Shown here in pieces: positions 1 through 9,361 of a DNA stretch of 64,000 nucleotides. Position 1 is the stretch's first letter; the number at the start of each line of letters is the position of its first letter. The notes beneath the pieces were generated by a model. That model made no database searches. It was not told the origin of the DNA and worked only from the letters and a program-made list of their open reading frames with translations. Location of the stretch: the NCBI GenBank assembly GCA_965656525.1, contig CBFHKY010000004.1, positions 106,424 to 170,423 of the forward strand. The letters run 5' to 3'. A program made the position numbers and the translations under genes. Origin of the DNA: Pseudomaricurvus sp965656525 (lineage in GTDB: Bacteria; Pseudomonadota; Gammaproteobacteria; Pseudomonadales; Cellvibrionaceae).

Positions 1-547
1 CAGTATGCGCGGGGCTGGAATAATCCAATAACAGCTCAAAACCGTTGTGATGCAACGTCATGGTTTCAGAGTATGTCATTACCGGCAGCGCTTCCGAATC
101 AGCGGGCGGAACCACCATATTAAAAGCTTTAACTTCACCGCCGGATGCCAGGCGCTTGCGTACGTTATCGTGAGCGACAATCAAACCCCCATGCTCACCC
201 AGCACTCGATTACTCCCCGTATGATCAGAATGCCAGTGGGTGTTTAAAATAAACGTCGGCTTATCATGTTCTGCCACATCGTGCAGTGCATGCATGAGTA
301 CTTCGGTATTTTTTTCGTAACCGTTATCAATGATCAGCAAGCCGTCCGCACCATCAACCACACCAACATTGCCACCTTCGCCCTGCAGCATCACCACACC
401 CGGCACCACGGGCACAGCGTTGTAGCTTGACGTTGAACTGTCTGAATGCGCCCAGCTCCCTATCGAAGCGGCCATCAATAAAGCTGCACTCGCGATACGG
501 GAGAGCACTCTTACGCATGACTGAGCTCTTATAAATGTATGCATCAT
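1..547 (-). CDS. Exported metallo-beta-lactamase-fold hydrolase, C-terminus cut by window edge
   Basis: About 182 N-terminal residues are visible; the gene continues past position 1. The reading begins at the first of two adjacent ATG codons (545-547 and 542-544), with an AAGGTGG ribosome site about 9 bases upstream. Residues 1-36 look like a signal peptide: arginines, then a hydrophobic stretch, then SWAHS. The mature part has the metallo-beta-lactamase fold signature HWHSDHTG, whose His/Asp residues bind the metal pair, preceded by an LLIIDNGYE strand-turn. The family includes lactamases, glyoxalases, lactonases and sulfatase-like enzymes, and nothing here fixes the substrate. The protein is likely periplasmic. 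It is transcribed away from the small gene at 797. Confidence 0.8.
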   Translation of the reverse strand, partial: MMHTFIRAQSCVRVLSRIASAALLMAASIGSWAHSDSSTSSYNAVPVVPGVVMLQGEGGNVGVVDGADGLLIIDNGYEKNTEVLMHALHDVAEHDKPTFILNTHWHSDHTGSNRVLGEHGGLIVAHDNVRKRLASGGEVKAFNMVVPPADSEALPVMTYSETMTLHHNGFELLLDYSSPAHT

Positions 548-796
548 CTTATCCACCTTGGTATTGATTACCCATATTATGTGTCTTATTGCGTGCTGCG
601 CCACTCTCACGGCCCACCACCTTCAGGGCCACATCAACCATATTTGCCATCACAAACACTCACTGTCACTTGCGATCCTACCTCTTGAGAGGGGAACAGG
701 GCATTTAATCTACTTAGACTGCCAGAGACTTGCAATTGAGTTTGCAGTTTAAGACAGATTCGGGCCTAATCCTGCCAGCACAGAAGAGGTGATGCT

Positions 797-1078
797 ATGT
801 ATGTTTTTTCCGCGACAGCCACGGCCACAAAAGCGCTGGACGGCCTGAAACCTGGGGACCAAGGCTTATTTATTGTTTACATCGACTTTAAAGATCTATT
901 TGGGGCCGAGAACTTGTGTAAAATGTTTGTGATGCGCGCAGGCTTTACCGATGTATTGATTGAAAAGCGACAATGGCTCACACCCGAAAAATGTCAGGAT
1001 CCGCGTATACATTCTGCCGATAAGTCTTTACGTGAAGCTCTCCAAACAGGATGGGCAATCCAACTTTTTGATGAGTAA
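797..1078 (+). CDS. Small conserved-looking protein of unknown function (93 aa)
   Basis: An AGAGGTG ribosome site lies a few bases before the ATG, and the frame is open for 93 codons. No signal peptide or membrane segment is visible. The protein is mixed alpha/beta in character, with LFIVYIDFKDLFG near residues 29-41 and two cysteines (about 42 and 75). I do not recognise the family. It stands alone: the gene before it points the other way, and the DEAD-box helicase follows 70 bases downstream in the same direction, so co-transcription is possible. The ribosome site and codon pattern support a real gene; the function is unknown. Confidence 0.55.
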   Translation: MYVFSATATATKALDGLKPGDQGLFIVYIDFKDLFGAENLCKMFVMRAGFTDVLIEKRQWLTPEKCQDPRIHSADKSLREALQTGWAIQLFDE

Positions 1079-1148
1079 AACGCCGTCGGATCAGAAAACC
1101 CGACTATTATCACCATTAATACCTATTAACGTATAGCAGAGGCACACC

Positions 1149-2603
1149 TTGTTCGAACAATTCCAATTGCATGAGAGATTGCTGAAAGCCCTTCAGCCAT
1201 TGAACATCACTGAACCAACGGAAGTGCAGCGTGAAGCCATTCCTCTTGCCATGTCGGGCAAAGATCTGCTGGTCAGCGCCGAGACTGGTAGCGGTAAAAC
1301 AGCCGCCTTCTTGCTCCCCAGCCTACATAAGTTATTGCAACAAGATATCCCAAAGGGCGGCACACGAATACTGATCCTTACCCCTACCCGCGAGCTGTGC
1401 CGACAAGTGGTCAAGCATGTTAAACAATTGACCACATTTACCCACCTGCAAGTACACGCCATCACGGGCGGCCATGATTTTAAATACCAAAGAGCGGTAT
1501 TTCGCAAAAACCCTGAAATTCTTGTGGCCACTCCAGGCCGTCTTAAAGAGCATTTAGATCAGGGTACTCCGGACTTCTCGGACCTAGAAGTATTGGTATT
1601 GGATGAAGCCGACCGCATGCTAGATATGGGGTTCATGGATGAGGTTATGGAGATTGCCCGTCACTGCAACCCTGAGCGCCAGACCTTACTTTTTTCTGCC
1701 ACACTGGATCACCAACAGCATTACTCTACTCACCTACTGAAAGAACCTGAAACCGTCGCATTGTCTAAGCCTCAGCAGGCTAACGATAGCATCACCCAAC
1801 AAATCGTTCTCACTGATGATGAAAAGCACAAGAATAAGCTGGTGCAAAAACTGCTGGAAAATCAGCCTTTTGATAAAGTCGTCATTTTTTCTAATACGAA
1901 AGCACAGACCAGTAAATTAGCCGGTTGGTTGCGCTACATGGAGTACGATGTTGGTGTACTGCACGGTGACATGGAACAAGACGCACGCAATGATGAGATG
2001 AACCGCTTACGCCGAGGGCGTGTGAATATCTTGGTGGCCACAGACGTTGCAGCTAGAGGCTTGGATGTTAAAGGCATAAACCTTGTCATTAACTATGATT
2101 TTCCTCGCAACGTAGAAGATTTAATTCATCGCACAGGCCGCAGCGGTCGTGCGGGTGAATCCGGACTGGCCATTTCACTGGTGGCTCACCAAGATTGGGA
2201 CTTGATGGTGCGGACCGAGCGCGAACTAGGGAAAACATTCGAGCGACGCAAGATCGAAGGGCTCGAATCAAAGTTTAAAGGGCCCAAAAAGCTTAAAAAC
2301 ACCGGTAAGCGTGCCGGTGTAAAAAAACGTGACGACAAAGACAATACCAAAACGAAAGAAAAAGAAAAAACCAAAAAGCGTCATCGCGACACGAAAAATA
2401 TAGGCAAGCGCCGCAAGCCAAGCACCACCAGCGACGATCAAACGACCGCCACTGTCAATACTGGTACAAATTCAGAAACGGGAAAAGCAACGCCAGCCAA
2501 GAGTCCGCGCCCCAAAACCTCGCAGCCTAAAACCCTGCAACCTAGAACCAAAGGCACTTTTGGGGATGGGTTTGGAGCCGCACCGATCAAAAAGAAGCCT
2601 TAA
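1149..2603 (+). CDS. DEAD-box ATP-dependent RNA helicase (SrmB/RhlE-like)
   Basis: A 484-residue RNA helicase expected to remodel RNA during ribosome assembly or RNA decay. All core motifs are visible in order: the Q-motif region (PTEVQ), motif I AETGSGKT, Ia PTREL, Ib TPGRL, II DEAD, III SAT, V ARGLDV and VI HRTGRSGR. The last 100 or so residues form a lysine/threonine-rich low-complexity tail, which in this family usually binds RNA non-specifically. The start is TTG, with an AGAGG ribosome site about 7 bases upstream; no ATG precedes the conserved N-terminus. The N-terminal pattern is closest to SrmB, but SrmB, RhlE and RhlB cannot be separated by eye. The gene converges on glutathione peroxidase with a shared terminator between them. 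Confidence 0.9.
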   Translation: MFEQFQLHERLLKALQPLNITEPTEVQREAIPLAMSGKDLLVSAETGSGKTAAFLLPSLHKLLQQDIPKGGTRILILTPTRELCRQVVKHVKQLTTFTHLQVHAITGGHDFKYQRAVFRKNPEILVATPGRLKEHLDQGTPDFSDLEVLVLDEADRMLDMGFMDEVMEIARHCNPERQTLLFSATLDHQQHYSTHLLKEPETVALSKPQQANDSITQQIVLTDDEKHKNKLVQKLLENQPFDKVVIFSNTKAQTSKLAGWLRYMEYDVGVLHGDMEQDARNDEMNRLRRGRVNILVATDVAARGLDVKGINLVINYDFPRNVEDLIHRTGRSGRAGESGLAISLVAHQDWDLMVRTERELGKTFERRKIEGLESKFKGPKKLKNTGKRAGVKKRDDKDNTKTKEKEKTKKRHRDTKNIGKRRKPSTTSDDQTTATVNTGTNSETGKATPAKSPRPKTSQPKTLQPRTKGTFGDGFGAAPIKKKP

Positions 2604-2647
2604 GAAATACGGCCAAAGTTATGGCCGGTCGCTTTACTCAACAAGCG

Positions 2648-2687
2648 CCCTATAAAAAACCCAGCATTTGCTGGGTTTTTTATAGGG
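2648..2687. terminator. Bidirectional intrinsic terminator between the helicase and glutathione peroxidase genes
   Basis: A perfect 19-bp inverted repeat with a 2-base loop. The GC core (CCCAGCA/TGCTGGG) is flanked by A-run and T-run arms, so it has a U-tract in either orientation. It lies between two convergent stop codons (2603 and 2700) and can end transcription of both genes. Confidence 0.9.
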
Positions 2688-2699
2688 CTTATGGCGCGG

Positions 2700-3248
2700 T
2701 TACTCCGATAATGTCTTATCAATAGCCGCAGCAAGGATCGGGTGATCAGGGGTCATATCTGGCGAAAAATGCCCTACAACCTCACCTTCACCATTCACCA
2801 AGAACTTTTCAAAATTCCATGCGATGTCATTCTCTTGGATGTCCTTACCATAGGCTTTCAACTTTTCGATAAAGCCACTTTCTGGATCAGCGGTTCTTGT
2901 AGGCATGGCCGACAACAACACTTGGTACAGCGGGTGACGATCCGCACCATTGACTGATACTTTGCTAAACATTGGAAATTTGACCCCAAAGTTGGCCGTA
3001 CAGAACGCTTGAATCTCTGCTTCAGTACCGGGTTCTTGCCCCCCAAACTCGTTACAGGGAAAGCCCAAAACTTCTAGCCCCTGATCTTTCTTTTCTTCAT
3101 ACAGTTTTTCAAGCGCTTCATATTGTGGTGTTAAGCCGCACTTAGAGGCCACGTTAACCACCAATAACGTCTTGCCTGCATAGGCATCGAGCGTCATCGC
3201 TTTTCCATCGATGGTTGTCACTTCTATTGGGTGTATTGTTTTGTTCAT
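2700..3248 (-). CDS. Glutathione peroxidase family protein (BtuE/Gpx type)
   Basis: A 182-residue thiol peroxidase of the glutathione peroxidase family, which reduces peroxides using glutathione or thioredoxin. The family signatures are present: VASKCGLT with the peroxidatic cysteine near residue 37 (Cys, not selenocysteine), FPCNEFGGQEPG with a second cysteine near 65, and WNFEKFLV with the catalytic Trp/Asn near 143-144. There is no signal peptide, so it is cytoplasmic. The second cysteine suggests a thioredoxin-dependent form, which is family inference. It is a single gene, transcribed after fklB, whose terminator lies just upstream of this start. Confidence 0.9.
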   Translation of the reverse strand: MNKTIHPIEVTTIDGKAMTLDAYAGKTLLVVNVASKCGLTPQYEALEKLYEEKKDQGLEVLGFPCNEFGGQEPGTEAEIQAFCTANFGVKFPMFSKVSVNGADRHPLYQVLLSAMPTRTADPESGFIEKLKAYGKDIQENDIAWNFEKFLVNGEGEVVGHFSPDMTPDHPILAAAIDKTLSE

Positions 3249-3307
3249 ATTTTTCTCGGTTTGTCTTTTTATTATAGGCGCTCAGAGTTTAACGCAGCCC
3301 AGATACA

Positions 3308-3342
3308 AATAAAGCGCTACTTTGTTCAAGCAGCGCTTTATT
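3308..3342 (-). terminator. Intrinsic terminator downstream of fklB
   Basis: An 11-bp inverted repeat (AATAAAGCGCT/AGCGCTTTATT) with a 13-base loop lies 28 bases beyond the fklB stop. On the minus strand the arm ends in a T-rich run, as expected for rho-independent termination, separating fklB from the peroxidase gene. Confidence 0.7.
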
Positions 3343-3370
3343 GCCGTACTCAGTGCAAAGGTATCAACCT

Positions 3371-3982
3371 TTATAGAATTTCTAGCAATTCTACCTCAAA
3401 CACCAACGTGGCATATGGCCCTATCACACCACCTGCACCCTGCTCACCGTAAGCTAGGTTGTAGGGTACGGTCAAACGCCACTTTGAACCTACTGGCATC
3501 ATTTGCAGAGCTTCAGTCCAACCAGCAATCACACCGTTGACTGGAAATTCTGCAGGCTGGCCACGCTCAACAGAACTATCAAAGACAGTACCATCGGTCA
3601 GAGTACCGTGGTAGTGCGTACGCACTGTAGAAGACGCATCTGGTTTTGCACCATCACCGCTTACAATGATTTCGTACTGCAAGCCAGAATCCGTTACTGT
3701 TACACCATCTTTTTTAGCGTTTTCTTCCAAGAATGCAGTACCAGAGGCCGATAGCTGCTCAGCGCGCTCAGCTTCTTCTGCTTTAAGCTTGGCTTGAATC
3801 TCTTGAAAGGCGGCATTGATTTCTTCTGCTGGCACCTGCAAAGCCACTGCTTTTAAGCCATCAGTAAATCCAGCCAGTGCCGATTCTTGATCAAATCCGA
3901 CGAAAGGTGCATTAGCTAGCTGATCACCCATTTGACGGCCGATTCCGTAGCTGGCTTTCTGTTCTTGCGTATCAAAAGACAT
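3371..3982 (-). CDS. fklB: FKBP-type peptidyl-prolyl cis-trans isomerase (FklB/FKBP22-like)
   Basis: A 203-residue two-domain isomerase that catalyses prolyl bond rotation during folding. The N-terminal half (about residues 1-90) is the helical dimerisation domain (YGIGRQMGDQL, then a long Glu/Lys/Ala helix). The C-terminal half is the FKBP domain, with HYHGTLTDGTVFDSS, VIAGWTEALQMMPVG and LAYGEQG, and ends in FEVELLEIL. No signal peptide is seen, so it resembles cytoplasmic FklB rather than periplasmic FkpA. I chose the ATG at 3982 because the protein then begins MSFDTQEQK; an upstream ATG adds 14 unconserved residues. Confidence 0.88.
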   Translation of the reverse strand: MSFDTQEQKASYGIGRQMGDQLANAPFVGFDQESALAGFTDGLKAVALQVPAEEINAAFQEIQAKLKAEEAERAEQLSASGTAFLEENAKKDGVTVTDSGLQYEIIVSGDGAKPDASSTVRTHYHGTLTDGTVFDSSVERGQPAEFPVNGVIAGWTEALQMMPVGSKWRLTVPYNLAYGEQGAGGVIGPYATLVFEVELLEIL

Positions 3983-4108
3983 ATTTTCTAACCTATAACA
4001 TCCAAAAGGCCGAGAGTGTAACACACAGGCAGCCTATGCCCCACCCATGCGGCCCTCGCTCGAAGTGTGCTTGCACTGCTCAAAACTACCGGCCCTTCAA
4101 AAGCCGAT

Positions 4109-5353
4109 TCAATGCATCACTGAAGCCATTGCAATGGTCAGACCATAGCCTGTGGTATAGGCGACCAACAAAGCCGGAACATAGCGCAGATAGCTCATGA
4201 ACGTCAGCTCTTCAATTTTGCTCATTGCCAAAATTCCAGCCGCAGAACCAATCGCCAACAACGAGCCACCAACACCCACAGCGTACGTTAAACCTAGCCA
4301 CTGACTGGTACTTAACAAGGGGTCTGCTTTTAATAGCGCGGCGGTTAAAGGCACATTATCTAAGAGCGCTGAAATAATCCCTGCGGCAAAGTTGGAGAGA
4401 TCTGGGTGAAAACTGCTGTAGGTTTGCGCCAGCAATTCCAACGTGCCAATTTCCTTGAGCATACCAACCAACAAAAGAATGCCTAAAAAAAACAGCAGCG
4501 TGTCGTATTCTACCTGACGAATATAATCCAATATGCGTGTCTGCTCATAGTCACTGCTGACAGTGCGCCCGACTAGAAACATCACCGACAAACCGGTCAA
4601 AAAAGTCAAAACGGGTGGCACGCCGAAGAATACATTCATCAACATAGTACTGACGATAGTGCCAAAGAAAATAATCGCAATCCAAATGTCCACACTCTCG
4701 TAACGGGGCTCAACAGGCTCCAAAACCAATTCACCTTTCAGCTGAACAGCAAAGATACAAGCCAATACCAATACACCGACAGCAGAGGGTAAAATCAGCG
4801 TCAGTAATTGCGACATAGATACATGACCTTCAAGGAAGATCATCAATGTAGTCACATCACCAGTAATCAAAGCCACGCCGCCAGAGTTCACGGCAAACAC
4901 GACCAAAATAGCCAGCTTCAGCTTCGTTTTACTTTCCAGCTCAAAAACTTGCAGCAACCCAAGGCTAACCAAGGTGGCCGTTACGTTGTCACATATAGCC
5001 GATAACAGTAGAGAAAAAACCGCAACGCGCGCCGTGAGATGTCGAACACTGATTCTTTCTGGGAAAACGCTTCTTACTAGGTTTTGCACCAATCCTTTCG
5101 CATTTAAGTAGGCGACAAAGGTCATGGTCGACATTAGAAATAGCCATAAAGTGGCAATTTCTAAGAGGTTTTCATCCAGCTGCTCGGCCACTAAATGCTG
5201 AGAGTCGTTACTGCCAGCATGAATGAACAAACTGATCCACGCGAGACAACCTAAGAACAAAGTGCTCTTAGCTTTATTAACGTGTATCACTTCCTCTAGC
5301 ACAATTGATACAAGAGCCAGCACCGCAAGAGCGATCAGATAAGCTTCAAACAT
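4109..5353 (-). CDS. nhaD: NhaD-type Na+/H+ antiporter
   Basis: A 414-residue inner-membrane protein with about 12 hydrophobic segments. It carries ion-transporter signatures of the NhaD/ArsB superfamily: SAICDNVTATLVSLG in the first half and SALLDNVPLTAALL in the second, each with the Asp-Asn pair. NhaD exchanges cytoplasmic Na+ (or Li+) for H+ and is typical of marine and halophilic bacteria. The start at 5353 has GAGGTT seven bases upstream; a longer reading from 5401 adds a basic, unconserved stretch. Together with Na+-NQR in the same window it points to a sodium-motive lifestyle. It lies about 150 bases beyond the purL stop, with no obvious terminator between them. Confidence 0.88.
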   Translation of the reverse strand: MFEAYLIALAVLALVSIVLEEVIHVNKAKSTLFLGCLAWISLFIHAGSNDSQHLVAEQLDENLLEIATLWLFLMSTMTFVAYLNAKGLVQNLVRSVFPERISVRHLTARVAVFSLLLSAICDNVTATLVSLGLLQVFELESKTKLKLAILVVFAVNSGGVALITGDVTTLMIFLEGHVSMSQLLTLILPSAVGVLVLACIFAVQLKGELVLEPVEPRYESVDIWIAIIFFGTIVSTMLMNVFFGVPPVLTFLTGLSVMFLVGRTVSSDYEQTRILDYIRQVEYDTLLFFLGILLLVGMLKEIGTLELLAQTYSSFHPDLSNFAAGIISALLDNVPLTAALLKADPLLSTSQWLGLTYAVGVGGSLLAIGSAAGILAMSKIEELTFMSYLRYVPALLVAYTTGYGLTIAMASVMH

Positions 5354-5503
5354 TTGACAACCTCTTCGCTGCCATAGCGAGAATATGACGACATTCAGCA
5401 ATCTCAGTGGCTAACCAAGCTAACCCAAAACATGCCAAACAGAACGAACCAACAGCGCCCCACCAAAGTTGACTGAGGTGCTGCCTTACAAACCTAAAAC
5501 GCG

Positions 5504-8500
5504 CTACTCAACAAACACCCGCGCATTGCGAAACATACGCATCCAGCCACTGTCTTCTTGCCACTCTTCAGGGTGCCAAGAGTTAGTGACTGCGCGGAAC
5601 ACTCGTTCTGGGTGAGGCATCATGATAGTGGCGCGGCCATCGTTGGAGGTCACACTGGTAATGCCTTGTGGAGAACCGTTGGGATTGGCTGGATAATCTT
5701 CTGTGATAGAGTGGTGGTTATCGACAAAGCGCATAGACACCAGCCCACTCTCGTGAACCTGTGCTAAATGTGACGAAGCTCTGAACTCGGCACGCCCCTC
5801 ACCGTGAGCAACCGCAACTGGCATCAATGAACCCGCCATTCCCGTAAACAGAACAGACGGCGATTCTTCAATGCCCACCATGCTAAAACGCGCTTCAAAT
5901 TGCTCAGAAGTATTTCGCACGAACCGCGGCCAATGATCGGCACCAGGGACTAAATCTCTCAGGTTGGACATCATCTGGCAACCATTGCACACACCCAGAC
6001 TAAACGTATCATTGCGATCAAAGAACGCGGCAAACTGATCCCGCGCCTGGCTGTTAAACAAGATGGTTTTTGCCCAGCCTTCACCCGCACCTAAAACATC
6101 ACCATAACTAAAACCGCCGCAGGCCACCAAACCTCGGAAATCGGACAGGCTCGCTCGACCCGATAGGATATCACTCATGTGAACATCCACTGACTCAAAT
6201 CCTGCACGATCAAACGCAGCGGCCATTTCAACGTGTCCATTCACACCCTGCTCACGCAGTACCGCCAACCGGGGGCGAACACCCTTTTTAATGTAAGGTG
6301 CGGCGACATTATCGTTCACATCAAAACTGAGCTTCACTGACAAACCGGGGTCAACTTGCGTGATGCGCTCAAATTCAGATTTAGCGCAATCTTCGTTATC
6401 GCGAAGCGCCGCTATGCGGTAACTGGTTGTACTCCAAATTCGCTGCAACTCTGAACGACTGTCTTCGTAAATAATCTCGCCGTCTTTTTCAATACGAAAA
6501 CTGTCATGACTGTTTAACCAACCCAGTTTAGCGACGGCCACACCAACCGATTTGAAACGTGCCATCACGTCATTGACGCAATCGCTAGACACTTGAATCA
6601 CCGCGCCCAGCTCTTCATTAAAAAGAACTGACAGTGCATCACCGCCAAGCGTGTCAATATTAATATCCACACCACAGTGCCCCGCAAATGCCATTTCAGC
6701 CACGGTTGCAAACAAACCACCATCACCACGGTCGTGATAAGCCAGAATATCCCCTTGTGCCAAGCTTGCCTGCATCGCAGCAAAAAAACCTTTCAGGGCT
6801 GGCGTGTTATTTAAATCCGCAGGCTCATCACCCATCTGATTGTAAACTTGAGCCAAGATAGAAGCGCCCAAGCGATTACGGCCCTCCCCCAAATCCAAAT
6901 ACAGCAACTCTGTATCGCCCTTGTCAGTCATTAACTGCGGCGTAACCGTCTTGCGCACGTCAGTCACTGGGGCAAACGCGGTAATCACTAGAGATAATGG
7001 CGCGGTCACGGCTTTGTCTTCGCCTTGATCCTGCCATGTGGTTCGCATCGACATGGAGTCTTTGCCCACGGGAATCGTGATCCCTAACTCTGGGCACAAT
7101 TCCATACCAATCGCTTCAACGGTGCGATACAACTTTTCATCTTCACCAGGGTGGCCCGCTGCGCACATCCAATTTGCAGAAAGCTTAACGTCTGAAAGCT
7201 GCTTGATCGGCGCGGCTGCAATATTGGTGATTGCCTCGCCAATGGCCATACGACCAGAGGCTGGGCCATCTAATAAAGCAGTGGGGGTTCGCTCCCCCAT
7301 GCTCATGGCTTCACCAACAAATGTGTCATAGGCTTGTGTGGTCACTGCACAATCCGCCACAGGAACCTGCCAAGGGCCAACGAATTGATCTCTAACTACC
7401 TGCCCCGTGACCGAGCGATCACCAATAGTAATCAAAAAGCTTTTACTGGCCACCGATGGGTGCTGCATTACTCTTTCGGCGGCGTCATAGACAGTAACGC
7501 CACCCAACTTTAATGGTTGAGTCTTGTATTCCCGAGTTTCAGCGGTGCGGTGCATCTTGGGCGGCTTGCCGAACAGGATCGACATTGGCAGGTCGACCGC
7601 CTTGGTTTCAAAGTGTGTATCGTTCAAGACGATATGATCTTCAGCTGTTGCCTCACCGACAATGGCGTAGGGGCAACGCTCCCTTTGACAAATATCCTCA
7701 AAAGCTTGCAAATCTTCTGGTTGGATAGCCATTACGTAACGCTCTTGCGCCTCGTTACACCAAATTTCCAAGGGGCTCATGCCAGGCTCATCGCTGTTAA
7801 TATTGCGCAATTCAAAATACGCACCACAACCACCGTCTTTAGCCAGCTCGGGGAAAGCGTTTGAATAACCACCCGCGCCCACATCATGGATAAAAGCAAT
7901 CGGGTTGTGCTCACCCAACTGCCAGCACTGATCAATGACTTCTTGACAGCGACGTTCAATTTCTGGGTTTTGACGCTGAACAGAAGCGAAGTCTAAATCT
8001 TCAGACGACGTACCGGATGTCATTGATGACGCGGCCCCACCGCCAAGACCAATCAACATAGCTGGGCCACCTAAGGCAATTAACTTCGCGCCGGGCTCAA
8101 ATTCATGTTGATCCACGTGTTCGGCTTTGATGTTACCGTAACCACCAGCCAGCATAATGGGCTTATGGTAGCCCCTTCGCTCACCGCAAAAATCATCCTC
8201 GAAGGTGCGAAAATAGCCACAAACATTAGGACGACCAAATTCATTATTGAAAGCCGCGCCGCCTAAAGGGGCTTCGATCATAATATCCAAAGGTGTAACA
8301 ATACGATTGGGCTTACCGTAATCTTGCTCCCACGGCTGGGTGTAAGCGGGAATTTGTAGATTGGAGACCGTAAAACCAGTTAAGCCAACTTTTGGTTTTG
8401 ACCCACGGCCGACCGCACCTTCATCACGAATTTCACCACCAGAGCCAGTGCCTGCACCAGGATATGGTGCAATGGCGGTTGGATGATTGTGCGTTTCTAC

Positions 8501-9361
8501 CTTCATTAAGATGTGAATATCTTCGTGGTGATAGCCATAACTTTTGGTTACAGGGTCGGGATAAAAACGTCCAGCCTTTGCCCCTGTGATGACCGAGGCA
8601 TTATCCGCATAAGCCGACAAAACGTCTTGGCCGCCTTTTTCATAGGTATTTCTGATCATGCCAAATAAAGAAATCGGCATGTCGTCGCCGTCCAAAGTCC
8701 AAGACGCATTGAAGATTTTATGGCGACAATGCTCCGAGTTTGCTTGGGCAAACATCATAAGCTCCACATCAACAGGATTTCGCCCTAAACCTTTAAACGC
8801 CTCTACGAGGTAATCGATCTCATCATCGGCCAAGGCTAAGCCAAGTTCGCGGTTGGCCACTTCGAGAGCATTTTTGCCGCCTTCTAAAATATTCACACTT
8901 GTCTGCGGACGCGGGGCTTCATGATGGAACAGTACGCTAGCATCTTCCACTGAAGGATAAACCGTTTCCACCATGCGGTCGTGCAGCAGCGAGGCAACAG
9001 CAGAACGGCTTTCACCACCCACCACGTAATAAGAGACACCACGCTCTAGACGAGCCACCTTATTCAACCCAGCGTTATGTGCGATGTCTGTTGCTTTAGA
9101 AGACCAAGGCGAAATGGTCCCTGGCCGAGGCACCACTACAAACAACATTCCGCTTCCATCCTGTGCTTCAACGGTTGGTCCATACACCAACAATTGCTGC
9201 AAAACCTCTAACTCCGGCTGCGATAACGTCTCACTCACTTCAACAAAGTGAGTGTATTCAGCGTACACCGCTGTTATCTTTGGGTCAGCCTGCTGTAATG
9301 TGCTGAGAAGTTTTTGAGTGCGAAATTCAGAAAGAGCCGGAGCGCCACGCAGGGTCAGCAT
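5504..9361 (-). CDS. purL: Phosphoribosylformylglycinamidine synthase, large single-chain form
   Basis: A 1285-residue enzyme of de novo purine synthesis that converts FGAR plus glutamine and ATP to FGAM. The N-terminus (MLTLRGAPALSEFR) is the PurS-like domain. Two AIR-synthase-like halves follow, with the ATP/substrate motifs SEHCRHKIFNASW, KVETHNHPTAI and GVGGG-like glycine loops. The C-terminal 260 residues are a class I glutamine amidotransferase, with the nucleophile in GVCNGCQMMSNL and the His/Glu of MPHPERVFR. Length matches the 1.3-kb-residue proteobacterial form, which needs no separate PurQ or PurS. I chose the ATG at 9361 because the conserved N-terminus begins there; an ATG 54 bases upstream adds unconserved residues. 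Confidence 0.97.
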   Translation of the reverse strand: MLTLRGAPALSEFRTQKLLSTLQQADPKITAVYAEYTHFVEVSETLSQPELEVLQQLLVYGPTVEAQDGSGMLFVVVPRPGTISPWSSKATDIAHNAGLNKVARLERGVSYYVVGGESRSAVASLLHDRMVETVYPSVEDASVLFHHEAPRPQTSVNILEGGKNALEVANRELGLALADDEIDYLVEAFKGLGRNPVDVELMMFAQANSEHCRHKIFNASWTLDGDDMPISLFGMIRNTYEKGGQDVLSAYADNASVITGAKAGRFYPDPVTKSYGYHHEDIHILMKVETHNHPTAIAPYPGAGTGSGGEIRDEGAVGRGSKPKVGLTGFTVSNLQIPAYTQPWEQDYGKPNRIVTPLDIMIEAPLGGAAFNNEFGRPNVCGYFRTFEDDFCGERRGYHKPIMLAGGYGNIKAEHVDQHEFEPGAKLIALGGPAMLIGLGGGAASSMTSGTSSEDLDFASVQRQNPEIERRCQEVIDQCWQLGEHNPIAFIHDVGAGGYSNAFPELAKDGGCGAYFELRNINSDEPGMSPLEIWCNEAQERYVMAIQPEDLQAFEDICQRERCPYAIVGEATAEDHIVLNDTHFETKAVDLPMSILFGKPPKMHRTAETREYKTQPLKLGGVTVYDAAERVMQHPSVASKSFLITIGDRSVTGQVVRDQFVGPWQVPVADCAVTTQAYDTFVGEAMSMGERTPTALLDGPASGRMAIGEAITNIAAAPIKQLSDVKLSANWMCAAGHPGEDEKLYRTVEAIGMELCPELGITIPVGKDSMSMRTTWQDQGEDKAVTAPLSLVITAFAPVTDVRKTVTPQLMTDKGDTELLYLDLGEGRNRLGASILAQVYNQMGDEPADLNNTPALKGFFAAMQASLAQGDILAYHDRGDGGLFATVAEMAFAGHCGVDINIDTLGGDALSVLFNEELGAVIQVSSDCVNDVMARFKSVGVAVAKLGWLNSHDSFRIEKDGEIIYEDSRSELQRIWSTTSYRIAALRDNEDCAKSEFERITQVDPGLSVKLSFDVNDNVAAPYIKKGVRPRLAVLREQGVNGHVEMAAAFDRAGFESVDVHMSDILSGRASLSDFRGLVACGGFSYGDVLGAGEGWAKTILFNSQARDQFAAFFDRNDTFSLGVCNGCQMMSNLRDLVPGADHWPRFVRNTSEQFEARFSMVGIEESPSVLFTGMAGSLMPVAVAHGEGRAEFRASSHLAQVHESGLVSMRFVDNHHSITEDYPANPNGSPQGITSVTSNDGRATIMMPHPERVFRAVTNSWHPEEWQEDSGWMRMFRNARVFVE

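Noticed and set aside
558..752. 64-codon frame between the MBL gene and the orphan gene
   Set aside because: No ribosome site, His/Cys-rich composition unlike a protein, and no similarity to anything known.
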